Assembly (NCBI GenBank): GCA_036502625.1
Contig: DASXYG010000063.1
Span: 1 to 7,726 of the forward strand
Direction of reading: 5' to 3'
DNA length: 7,726 bases
Origin: DASXYG01 sp036502625
GTDB lineage: Bacteria > Actinomycetota > Actinomycetes > Streptosporangiales > Streptosporangiaceae
Shown here one piece after another: positions 1 through 5,210 of this stretch; the first letter of the stretch is position 1, and every line of letters begins with the position of its first letter. The notes under the pieces are model-generated. The model was not told the origin of the DNA. It searched no databases and saw only the letters and a program-made list of their open reading frames with translations. A program made the translations under genes and the position numbers.

Positions 1-161
1 AAAGAAACCCACACCCCGCAGAAAACGAGGTGACGGGAACCAGAAAATCAAACCAACCACCCAGCTCCGAAAAGCCAGGCAGCCAGCCCAACACTGACAA
101 ACAAACACGCTGTTGAGTTCTCAAAAAACACACGCACACGAACTTCGCGCCCGTTAGGGCC
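1..161 (-). promoter_or_regulatory. rRNA operon leader (boxB/boxA region), 16S gene expected beyond left edge
   Basis: Read on the minus strand, this segment holds a GCCC-TAAC-GGGC stem-loop (149-160). A short spacer follows, then TTTTTTGAGAACTCAACAG (128-110), then a T/G-rich stretch running to the window edge. The same order (GC hairpin, then TTTGAGAACTCAAyAGyGTG, then T/G-rich leader) is known from actinobacterial 16S rRNA leaders such as the Mycobacterium rrs leader, where these act as boxB/boxA-type antitermination and processing signals. The 16S gene itself is not in the window, so the assignment rests on recalled leader similarity. The base composition also differs sharply from the neighbouring coding DNA. 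No convincing protein gene lies in 1-458. Confidence 0.8.
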
Positions 162-187
162 GATTGCTTGAGGCGTTTTCTCCGACT

Positions 188-225
188 GAGCGAGCCCCGG
201 CCTGATCGTCCGGTCCGGCTCGCTC
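188..225 (-). other. Leader hairpin with 9-bp arms
   Basis: The arms GAGCGAGCC (188-196) and GGCTCGCTC (217-225) are perfect inverted repeats around a 20-nt loop. The loop contains a further CCGG/CCGG pairing (197-200 with 210-213). The hairpin lies between the two candidate rRNA promoters and the boxB/boxA region, so it would be transcribed in the leader. It may be a processing or antitermination structure; the role is inferred from position only. Confidence 0.55.
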
Positions 226-235
226 GGGTTTCACC

Positions 236-241
236 ATCATA
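236..241 (-). promoter_or_regulatory. Candidate second rRNA promoter (-10 TATGAT)
   Basis: The minus strand reads TATGAT, five of six matches to the sigma-70-type -10 box. The hexamer 17 nt upstream (GATCGA, 264-259) is a poor -35. Actinobacterial rRNA operons often have tandem promoters, so this could be the downstream one, but the evidence is the -10 alone. Confidence 0.4.
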
Positions 242-292
242 CACGCGCCGAGCAGTGCTCGATCCGTCTTTTCCGGTGTTGGCCCCCGCGAC

Positions 293-309
293 CCTGTCGC
301 GGCGACAGG
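293..309. repeat. Perfect palindrome at the predicted start site of the upstream rRNA promoter
   Basis: CCTGTCG (293-299) and CGACAGG (303-309) are perfect complements around a 3-nt centre. The site sits about 5 to 21 bp downstream of the TAATGT -10 box, on the expected transcription start. It could be a protein-binding operator or a hairpin at the 5' end of the transcript. Nothing in the sequence distinguishes these. Confidence 0.5.
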
Positions 310-313
310 CAGA

Positions 314-342
314 ACATTACGGGTGGCCGACACCCCCGTCAA
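314..342 (-). promoter_or_regulatory. Strong sigma-70-type promoter, likely rRNA operon P1
   Basis: On the minus strand, TTGACG (342-337) is followed by exactly 17 nt and TAATGT (319-314). Both boxes are close to the housekeeping consensus. The promoter points at the boxB/boxA leader and lies about 60 bp beyond the terminator of the sugar-transport operon, so it starts a separate unit. Confidence 0.75.
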
Positions 343-400
343 ATTGGGGATAACGCGCGCCCACAAGGGCGTCTGAGCGGCCGCCGGACGGGCGCGAAGA

Positions 401-439
401 CGGGGGCCGGCGGGCACCGAAAGTGCCCGCCGGCCCCCG
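401..439 (-). terminator. Terminator of the sugar ABC operon
   Basis: A perfect 17-bp inverted repeat (arms 401-417 and 423-439) closes on a 5-nt CGAAA loop. It begins 19 nt past the permease stop codon in the direction of transcription. There is no long U tract afterwards (only TCTT), which is common for terminators in high-GC actinobacteria. It separates the operon from the rRNA promoter. Confidence 0.88.
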
Positions 440-458
440 CTGGGAGGGGGAGGAGTGG

Positions 459-1724
459 CTAACCTCGACCGGCTTGGCGCCGTCCACGGCGCGACAGCGA
501 GTCGATGACGACGGATGCGAGCAGCACCACGGCGGTGACCATGAAGCGGACGTCCGAGCCGACGGACAGCAGGAACATGCCGCTGGTGATCGAGCCGATG
601 ACGAGCATGCCGAGCAGCGCGGAGTAGATGCTTCCGCGGCCGCCGAAGAGGCTGGTGCCGCCGATGACCGCGGCGGCGATGACGTTCAGCAGGACGTCGC
701 TCGCGCCGGTGCTCTGGTTGACGGCGAGCAGGCGGGACGCCATCAGGACGCCGCCGATGGCCGCGAACGTCGACGAGATCGCGAACACGGAGATGCGGAT
801 CGCGGTGACGTTGATGCCCGCGCGGCGGGCCGCCTCGACGCTGCCGCCGACCGCGAAGACCTTCCTGCCGTACGGCGTCTTGCGCATCACCAGGTCCATC
901 ACGATGACGAAGAAGACGAAGATCACCGGGAGGATCGGGACGCCGCCCGCCTTGTCGAGCACGATGACCGAGCCGAAGACGCCGACCGCCAGGAGCACGG
1001 TCAGCGCGATCGTGCCCGCGATCGGCCGCGCGGGCAGCGACGCGGCTGTACGGCGCCGGTACGACAGCAGCGACGAGATGAGGAACACGACCACGACGAC
1101 GGCGGCCAGGAGGTACGCGACGACCTGCGGGACGTTCTTCAGGCTCAGGCTGGCGATGAGGCCGTCGTAGGAGAAGTTGATCGTGCCCTTCTCGCCGAGG
1201 ACGCGTAGCTGCATGCCCTCCCAGCCGATGAGGCCGGCCAGGGTGACGACGAACGCGGGAACGCCGACCTTGGCGAAGAAGAACCCGTGGATCGCGCCGA
1301 TGACCCCGCCCGCCACGACGGCCGCGATGATCGACAGGACGGGGTCGAGGCCCAGGTTGACGTTGAGGACGGCCAGGATGGCGCTGGTGACGCCGCTGAC
1401 CGAACCGACGGAGAGGTCGATCTCGCCGAGCAGCAGGACCAGGACGATGCCGACGGACATCGTGCCCATGCCGGCGATCTGGAGCGTGAGGCTCTGGAGG
1501 TTGCCCGGCGACAGGAAGTTGTCGTTGAGGATCTGGAAGACGATCCAGATGACGATCAGGCCGACGATCACGGGGAGCGAGCCGAGCTCGCCGCTGCGGA
1601 CACGCTGCACGAACGTGTCGCTGTAGCCGCGCAGCCCTCGCTGCTGCACGATGAGCCGCGGGTCGACCGCGCCCACGGCGTTGTCGTCGCGCGGCGGCGG
1701 CGCGGCCTGGCTGGTCTGGCTCAC
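459..1724 (-). CDS. Sugar ABC transporter permease (XylH/RbsC type)
   Basis: This is the membrane subunit of a carbohydrate importer of the BPD_transp_2 family, 421 aa, and it should work with the ATPase and binding protein encoded just upstream. About ten hydrophobic segments run from residue 48 to 410. The family hallmark EIDLSVG is at 101-107. The cytoplasmic coupling loop GRKVFAVGGSVEAARRAGI (286-304) should contact the ATPase. The N-terminal 45 residues are hydrophilic, and the last residues (SRRGRRQAGRG) are basic, as expected for a cytoplasmic end. The start is a GTG (1724-1722) that overlaps the ATPase stop as GTGA, with an AGGAGG ribosome site 8 nt before it inside the ATPase gene, so the two are probably translationally coupled. 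The 400-430 aa length fits XylH better than the shorter RbsC. The sugar is not proven; xylose-like is inferred from the binding protein. Confidence 0.93.
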   Translation of the reverse strand: MSQTSQAAPPPRDDNAVGAVDPRLIVQQRGLRGYSDTFVQRVRSGELGSLPVIVGLIVIWIVFQILNDNFLSPGNLQSLTLQIAGMGTMSVGIVLVLLLGEIDLSVGSVSGVTSAILAVLNVNLGLDPVLSIIAAVVAGGVIGAIHGFFFAKVGVPAFVVTLAGLIGWEGMQLRVLGEKGTINFSYDGLIASLSLKNVPQVVAYLLAAVVVVVFLISSLLSYRRRTAASLPARPIAGTIALTVLLAVGVFGSVIVLDKAGGVPILPVIFVFFVIVMDLVMRKTPYGRKVFAVGGSVEAARRAGINVTAIRISVFAISSTFAAIGGVLMASRLLAVNQSTGASDVLLNVIAAAVIGGTSLFGGRGSIYSALLGMLVIGSITSGMFLLSVGSDVRFMVTAVVLLASVVIDSLSRRGRRQAGRG

Positions 1725-2581
1725 TGCGTGTCCTCCTCTTCCTGTTCCGCGTCGTCCGCGTTCTCCGCGTTCTCCGCCTGCGCCGGGGCGGGCGGAGGTT
1801 CGGCGGCCGCCGGCGGCGTGCCGTTGCCATTGCCATTGCCATTGCCATTGCGGAGGTTCGCTCCGGTCATGGCGGCGACGATGTCCTCCTGGGAGGCGTC
1901 GGTGCCGTAGACGCCGGCGTTGCGGCCGAGGCGCAGGACGGCGATGTGGTCGGCGACCTCGAAGATGTCGGCGAGGTTGTGGCTGATCACGACGACGCCG
2001 AGGCCGCGTTCGCGCAGCCGCTTGATGAGGTCGAGGACCTGGGCCGTCTGCTGGACGCCGAGGGCGGCGGTCGGCTCGTCGAGCACCACCACCTTGGGGT
2101 CGCCGAGCAGGGAGCGCGCGATCGCGACGGTCTGCCGCTGGCCGCCGGACAGCGACGCCACGGGGATCCGTACGGACGGGATCTTCGCGGCGAGCTGGGC
2201 GATCAACTGGCGGGACCGCTGTTCCATGCTGATCTCGTCAAGGACGCCGCCCCGGGTGAGCTCGCGGCCGAGGAACAGGTTCCCGACGACGTCAAGATTG
2301 TCGGCGAGGGCGAGGTCCTGGTAGACGGTCGCGATGCCGAGGCCCTGGGCGTCGTGCGGGCGGCCGATGCTGACCGGGCTGCCCTCCCAGCGGATCACGC
2401 CGGAATCGGCGGGCCCGACGCCCGCGATGGCCTTGATCAGGGTCGACTTGCCGGCACCGTTGTCGCCCACGAGCGCCACGACTTCGCCGGCGTGGACGTC
2501 GAGGTCGACGTCGCTCAGCGCCTGGACCGCGCCGTAGCGCTTGGCGATGCCGCGCAACGACAGGACCGGTGTGCTCTCCAC
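1721..2581 (-). CDS. Sugar ABC transporter ATP-binding protein (single nucleotide-binding domain)
   Basis: This 286-aa protein powers the importer by ATP hydrolysis on the inner face of the membrane. It has Walker A GDNGAGKST (39-47), Q-loop Q88 in VYQDL, signature LSGGQRQ (144-150), Walker B VVVLDEPTAAL (165-175) and switch His201. Classical XylG and RbsA carry two such domains in about 500 aa. This protein has one, like FrcA-type sugar ATPases, so it presumably works as a homodimer. After about residue 242 comes an extra tail: ten residues of alternating Asn-Gly, a Pro/Ala-rich stretch, and an acidic end (EEEDTQ). The start is GTG (2581-2579), preceded by GGAAG 7 nt away. It lies 75 bp downstream of the binding-protein gene, across a hairpin, and overlaps the permease gene by 4 bp. 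The tail's role is unknown; it could be a dispensable linker. Confidence 0.93.
   Translation of the reverse strand: MESTPVLSLRGIAKRYGAVQALSDVDLDVHAGEVVALVGDNGAGKSTLIKAIAGVGPADSGVIRWEGSPVSIGRPHDAQGLGIATVYQDLALADNLDVVGNLFLGRELTRGGVLDEISMEQRSRQLIAQLAAKIPSVRIPVASLSGGQRQTVAIARSLLGDPKVVVLDEPTAALGVQQTAQVLDLIKRLRERGLGVVVISHNLADIFEVADHIAVLRLGRNAGVYGTDASQEDIVAAMTGANLRNGNGNGNGNGTPPAAAEPPPAPAQAENAENADDAEQEEEDTQ
1824..1850. repeat. Hexanucleotide tandem repeat coding for (Asn-Gly)n
   Basis: The plus strand has TTGCCA four times in perfect tandem (1824-1847) plus a partial TTG. On the coding strand this gives alternating AAT/AAC and GGC codons, residues 245-254 of the ATPase. The use of AAT is unusual against the C-ending codons of the rest of the gene. 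Because the unit is 6 bp, gain or loss of copies keeps the reading frame. Confidence 0.9.
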
Positions 2582-2613
2582 CGTTTCACTTCCTTACCTG
2601 AGCCGCGGACAGG

Positions 2614-2648
2614 GCCCGCGCGGCCCGGGGTGGCCGGACCGCGCGGGC
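2614..2648 (-). other. Intercistronic hairpin after the binding-protein gene
   Basis: The arms GCCCGCGCGG (2614-2623) and CCGCGCGGGC (2639-2648) are perfect 10-bp complements with a 15-nt loop that can pair further (CGG/CCG). The hairpin starts 8 nt after the binding-protein stop and has no U tract. In binding-protein-first ABC operons such hairpins commonly protect the upstream message or act as partial terminators, giving more binding protein than membrane parts. That role is inferred from position and shape. Confidence 0.7.
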
Positions 2649-2656
2649 GAGCACTG

Positions 2657-3754
2657 TCAGGAGATTCCGAGTTGCTTGCAGTCCGTCGCGGCGTCGCCGG
2701 TGCAGAGGTCCGACGCCTTCCAGATGCCGTCCTTGATGATCGTGCCCTTGATCTGGTCACGCGTGATCGCGTTGGCCGGGACGAACACCGACGGGACGTC
2801 GGAGGTGCCGTTGTTGGCCTTGCGGTTGGCGCCCGGGTACTTCTTGTGCTGGAGCAGCGCGATCGCCATCTCACCCGCGGTCTTCGCCTGCGGGATGTAG
2901 TGCTTGTAGATGTCGGCGTACTGCTCGCCGGTGAGCACCCGCTGGAGGCCGGTGACCTCGGCGTCCTGACCGGTGACCGGCGGGAGCTTCTTGATGCCGG
3001 CCGCCTTCATGGCCGCGATGGCGCCGCCCGCGGTGCCGTCGTTGGCCGCGTAGACACCGATGATGTTGTTCTTGCCGAGGGCGCTGATGGCGCCCTCCAT
3101 CTCGGACTGCGCCTTGTCGGGGCTCCAGTCGGGGGTGTCGTACTCCTTGCCGATGTTGACCTGGCCGTCGAGGACGCTGTGCGCGCCCTTCTTGAAGTCG
3201 GCGGCGTTGGGGTCGGTCGGCGAGCCGTTGATCATGACGACCTTGCCCCGCTTGGGGTCGCCGCCCTTCTTGATGCCGGCGAGGATCGCCTTACCCTGCT
3301 GGACCCCGATGTTGTAGTTGTCAAACGAGACGTAGTAGTCGACGGGGCCTTCGGCAAGCCGGTCGTACGCGAGGACCGGGACGTTCTTGGCCTTGGCCTT
3401 CGCGGTGAGCGCGCCGGCGGCCTTGGTGTCCACGGCGTCCAGGATGAGGACCTTGACGCCCTCGTTGAGCATCGCCTCGCCCTGGCTGAGCTGCTTGTTC
3501 GCGTCCTGGTCGGCGTTCTGGTAGTCGACCTCGCACTTGGCGCAGAGTTCCTTGATCCGCTTCGTGATCAGCGGGCGGTCGAAGGACTCGTACCGCGCGG
3601 TCTTCGTCTCGGGGAGCAGCAGGCCGATCTTGCCGCTTGTCCCTCCGCCGCCGGTGCCGGAGCTGTTGTCGCTGCCACCACCGCACGCGGCCGATCCGAA
3701 GGCCAGCGCGGCCACGGCGCCCGCGGCGGCGATGAGGCGAATTCTCTTGTCCAC
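2657..3754 (-). CDS. Sugar ABC transporter substrate-binding lipoprotein (XylF type)
   Basis: This 365-aa protein is an extracellular receptor that delivers a sugar to the permease. The N-terminus has a basic start (DKRIR), a hydrophobic core and a lipobox-like SAAC with Cys24 as the likely lipidated residue, then a Gly/Ser-rich linker. The mature part is a periplasmic-binding-protein type I fold. Motifs shared with XylF include AYDRL (129-133), SFDNYNIGVQQG (143-154), NDGTAGGAI (238-246) and GQDAE (262-266), followed by the YK of DIYKHY. Cysteine pairs at 71/74 and 351/359 may form disulfides outside the cell. The GTG at 3754 is chosen because GGAGGT lies 6 nt before it and the signal peptide begins correctly there; an in-frame ATG at 3790 would add 12 residues that break the signal. 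It is first in the transport operon, downstream of a putative ROK operator. Xylose or a related sugar is likely but unproven. Confidence 0.94.
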   Translation of the reverse strand: MDKRIRLIAAAGAVAALAFGSAACGGGSDNSSGTGGGGTSGKIGLLLPETKTARYESFDRPLITKRIKELCAKCEVDYQNADQDANKQLSQGEAMLNEGVKVLILDAVDTKAAGALTAKAKAKNVPVLAYDRLAEGPVDYYVSFDNYNIGVQQGKAILAGIKKGGDPKRGKVVMINGSPTDPNAADFKKGAHSVLDGQVNIGKEYDTPDWSPDKAQSEMEGAISALGKNNIIGVYAANDGTAGGAIAAMKAAGIKKLPPVTGQDAEVTGLQRVLTGEQYADIYKHYIPQAKTAGEMAIALLQHKKYPGANRKANNGTSDVPSVFVPANAITRDQIKGTIIKDGIWKASDLCTGDAATDCKQLGIS

Positions 3755-3822
3755 TGAGTGACCTCCAGGGAGCGGTGTGACCCGGTGCACACCCGTGTGG
3801 CCGAGTCAAACCCCGAGCCAGG

Positions 3823-3847
3823 TTTGCGGTCAAGAGTTGAACGCAAA
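3823..3847. promoter_or_regulatory. Putative ROK-repressor operator upstream of the sugar ABC operon
   Basis: This is a 25-bp near-perfect palindrome: TTTGCG (3823-3828), one mismatch, TCAA, a GAG centre (3834-3836), TTGA, one mismatch, CGCAAA (3842-3847). Ten of eleven half-site positions pair. On the minus strand its core GTTCAACTCTTGACC (3842-3828) matches the core upstream of the ROK gene (GTTCAACCTCTGAAC, 5120-5106) at 11 of 15 positions with identical spacing. Two such sites, before a ROK gene and before the adjacent sugar operon, suggest both are controlled by that ROK protein. No convincing -35/-10 pair for the operon was found nearby. Confidence 0.68.
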
Positions 3848-3873
3848 ACGTGACCGGATAGCGATTTGCGTTC
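3839..3873. repeat. Second inverted repeat sharing an arm with the operator
   Basis: GAACGCAAA (3839-3847) and TTTGCGTTC (3865-3873) are perfect 9-bp complements 17 nt apart. The left arm is also the right half of the 25-bp palindrome at 3823-3847, so one copy is shared between two alternative pairings. In DNA this may be a third repressor half-site; in RNA, if transcribed from the ROK gene, the two hairpins would be mutually exclusive. Confidence 0.6.
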
Positions 3874-3874
3874 G

Positions 3875-3884
3875 GTTCATGAAC
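3875..3884. promoter_or_regulatory. Perfect palindrome GTTCATGAAC in the ROK-ABC intergenic region
   Basis: This is a perfect 10-bp palindrome made of the half-sites GTTCA and TGAAC, which also form the outer parts of the operator core before the ROK gene, but here with no spacer. It may be an accessory binding site; the different spacing makes this weaker than the other two sites. Confidence 0.4.
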
Positions 3885-3907
3885 AGTCGCATCGTGCCAC
3901 CGAATCG

Positions 3908-5077
3908 TCAGGCATTGACGTCGGCCTCGTGTATGACCAGCGCCAGCGCGCCCAACACCTGGGCCCGTTCCCCCAGGACGCCGGCCACAACCGACAGGCG
4001 GTCGGCCGCGCTCGGCAGCGTGCACCGGCGCACGACCTCGCGGATCGGATCGAGCAGCACGTCGCCGACCCCGGCGAGCTCGCCGCCGACCACCACCATC
4101 TGGGGGTTCAGCAGGTTGCAGACGTTCGCGACGCCCAGGCCCACGTGGCGCCCGGCGTCGGCGATCACCCGGCGGAACGCGACGTCGCCGGCGAGCGCGA
4201 TCTCGACGACGCGGCCCACCGTGAGCTCCTCGTCCTCCGGATATGTGGGGCGCAGCAGCTCGATGAGGTAGCGGGCGCCGGCGTACGTCTCCAGGCAGCC
4301 GCGGTTGCCGCAGCGGCACATGCGGCCGGTCTCGTCGAGCGTGATGTGGCCGATCTCCCCCGCCGTGCCGCTGACGCCGCGGTAGACGCGGCCGCCGACG
4401 AGGATGCCCGCGCCGACGCCGGTCGCCAGCTTGATGTACGCCGCCTCGGTCACGCCGCGCGCGGCGCCCCAGGTGGCCTCGCCGAGGGCGCCGAGGTTGG
4501 CGTCGTTGTCGACGTACACGGGGCGGCCGAGGCGGCGGCCGAGCTCCTCGCGCGGGTTGACGCCGGCCCAGCCCGGCAGGATCGACACCGAGCCGACGGC
4601 GCCGCTGGCCTCGATGGGGCCGGGCACGCCGAGGCCGATGCCGATGATGTCGTCCGGCTCGGCGCCGACGCGGCGCAGCGCCGCGCGGACCAGCCGTTCC
4701 GCCTGGTCGAGGCCGTGCGCGGCCGAGGAGTCGACGTCGATGGACACGGAGTCCTCGGAGATGACCTCGTGGGCCAGGTCGCCGACGGCGACGCGGACGT
4801 GGGAGTGGCCGAAGTCGACGCCGATGACCAGGCCGGCCGCGCGCGACAGGGAGACCGCGCGGGCGCGGCGGCCGCCTGAGCTGGTCGGGCGTACGGCGAC
4901 CACGCCTGACGTGCTCAGCTCACGGACGATGTTCGACACCGTGGCGGCGGAGAGCCCCGTGGCGCGGGCGATCTCCGCCTGGGTCATCGACCCGGCCGCG
5001 CGCACCGTGCGGATGACGCGCCGCTGGTTGGCCTGGCGCAGCGAAGCCTGCGATCCCGGCGTCGTCGACGCGGCCAT
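3908..5077 (-). CDS. ROK-family transcriptional repressor
   Basis: This 389-aa cytoplasmic regulator binds DNA and senses a sugar or sugar phosphate. Residues 13-62 form a winged helix-turn-helix (MTQAEIARATGLSAATVSNI at 31-50). From residue 84 there is a sugar-kinase-like ROK domain: GVDFGHSHVRVAV (86-98), IGIGLGVPGPI (145-155), DNDANLGALGE (190-200, with D192 at the catalytic-base position), and the ROK signature region ATGVGAGILVGGRVYRGVSG (218-237). The structural zinc ligands are all present: His244 in EIGHI and Cys254, Cys256 and Cys261 in CRCGNRGCLE. The first phosphate loop reads DFGHS rather than the DxGGT of active kinases, supporting a regulator rather than an enzyme. The ATG at 5077 follows a GGGGATGG ribosome site. 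It precedes the sugar ABC operon in the same direction by 153 bp, and shared palindromes lie before both, so it is probably an autoregulated XylR/NagC-like repressor. Confidence 0.93.
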   Translation of the reverse strand: MAASTTPGSQASLRQANQRRVIRTVRAAGSMTQAEIARATGLSAATVSNIVRELSTSGVVAVRPTSSGGRRARAVSLSRAAGLVIGVDFGHSHVRVAVGDLAHEVISEDSVSIDVDSSAAHGLDQAERLVRAALRRVGAEPDDIIGIGLGVPGPIEASGAVGSVSILPGWAGVNPREELGRRLGRPVYVDNDANLGALGEATWGAARGVTEAAYIKLATGVGAGILVGGRVYRGVSGTAGEIGHITLDETGRMCRCGNRGCLETYAGARYLIELLRPTYPEDEELTVGRVVEIALAGDVAFRRVIADAGRHVGLGVANVCNLLNPQMVVVGGELAGVGDVLLDPIREVVRRCTLPSAADRLSVVAGVLGERAQVLGALALVIHEADVNA

Positions 5078-5099
5078 CCACCATCCCCTAACCGGCGCA

Positions 5100-5126
5100 C
5101 ATTGAGTTCAGAGGTTGAACTCTATG
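5100..5126. promoter_or_regulatory. Putative ROK autoregulatory operator
   Basis: GAGTTCA (5104-5110) and TGAACTC (5116-5122) are perfect complements about a 5-nt centre. After one mismatch on each side the symmetry resumes with CAT (5100-5102) and ATG (5124-5126), giving a 27-bp element. The right half covers most of the predicted -10 box of the ROK promoter, the usual geometry for self-repression. Its 15-nt core is shared with the site at 3828-3842. Confidence 0.7.
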
Positions 5127-5147
5127 CGTGCTTGGCCGAATCGTGAA
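5119..5147 (-). promoter_or_regulatory. Promoter of the ROK gene
   Basis: On the minus strand TTCACG (5147-5142) is separated by 17 nt from TAGAGT (5124-5119). Each has four of six consensus matches. Transcription would start near 5112, about 35 nt before the ATG. The -10 lies within the inverted repeat at 5100-5126. Confidence 0.55.
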
Positions 5148-5178
5148 CCCCGGCACACCGAGGGTCTACCTGCCGGGG
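5148..5178 (-). terminator. Candidate terminator after the desulfurase-family gene
   Basis: CCCCGGCA (5148-5155) and TGCCGGGG (5171-5178) form an 8-bp perfect stem with a 15-nt loop, starting 32 nt beyond the stop codon. There is no U tract, so it is a weaker call than the operon terminator, but its place between a stop codon and the ROK promoter is right. Confidence 0.5.
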
Positions 5179-5210
5179 CCGTACGGCGGGGTGCCCGGAC
5201 GCCGTCGCCG

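Noticed and set aside
168..353. Small plus-strand open frame of 61 aa in the left non-coding region
   Set aside because: It lies across the rRNA promoter and leader on the other strand, with no ribosome site or recognisable product.
154..1848. Minus-strand open frame (564 aa) overlapping the permease
   Set aside because: It is Arg/Pro-rich in a different frame from the well-supported permease and runs through the terminator and rRNA promoter region.
2582..2656. Intrinsic terminator ending the binding-protein transcript
   Set aside because: The hairpin lacks a U tract, and the ATPase and permease genes have no promoter of their own that I can see, so full termination is unlikely.
1946..3757. 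Long plus-strand open frame (603 aa) across the ATPase and binding-protein genes
   Set aside because: It is antisense to two genes with clear family motifs; its translation is Asp/Val/Arg/Gly-rich with no recognisable domain, as expected from high-GC codon periodicity.
3755..3790. Upstream ATG at 3790 for the binding protein
   Set aside because: It adds 12 residues before the signal peptide, whereas the GTG at 3754 has GGAGGT at ideal distance and a normal lipoprotein signal.
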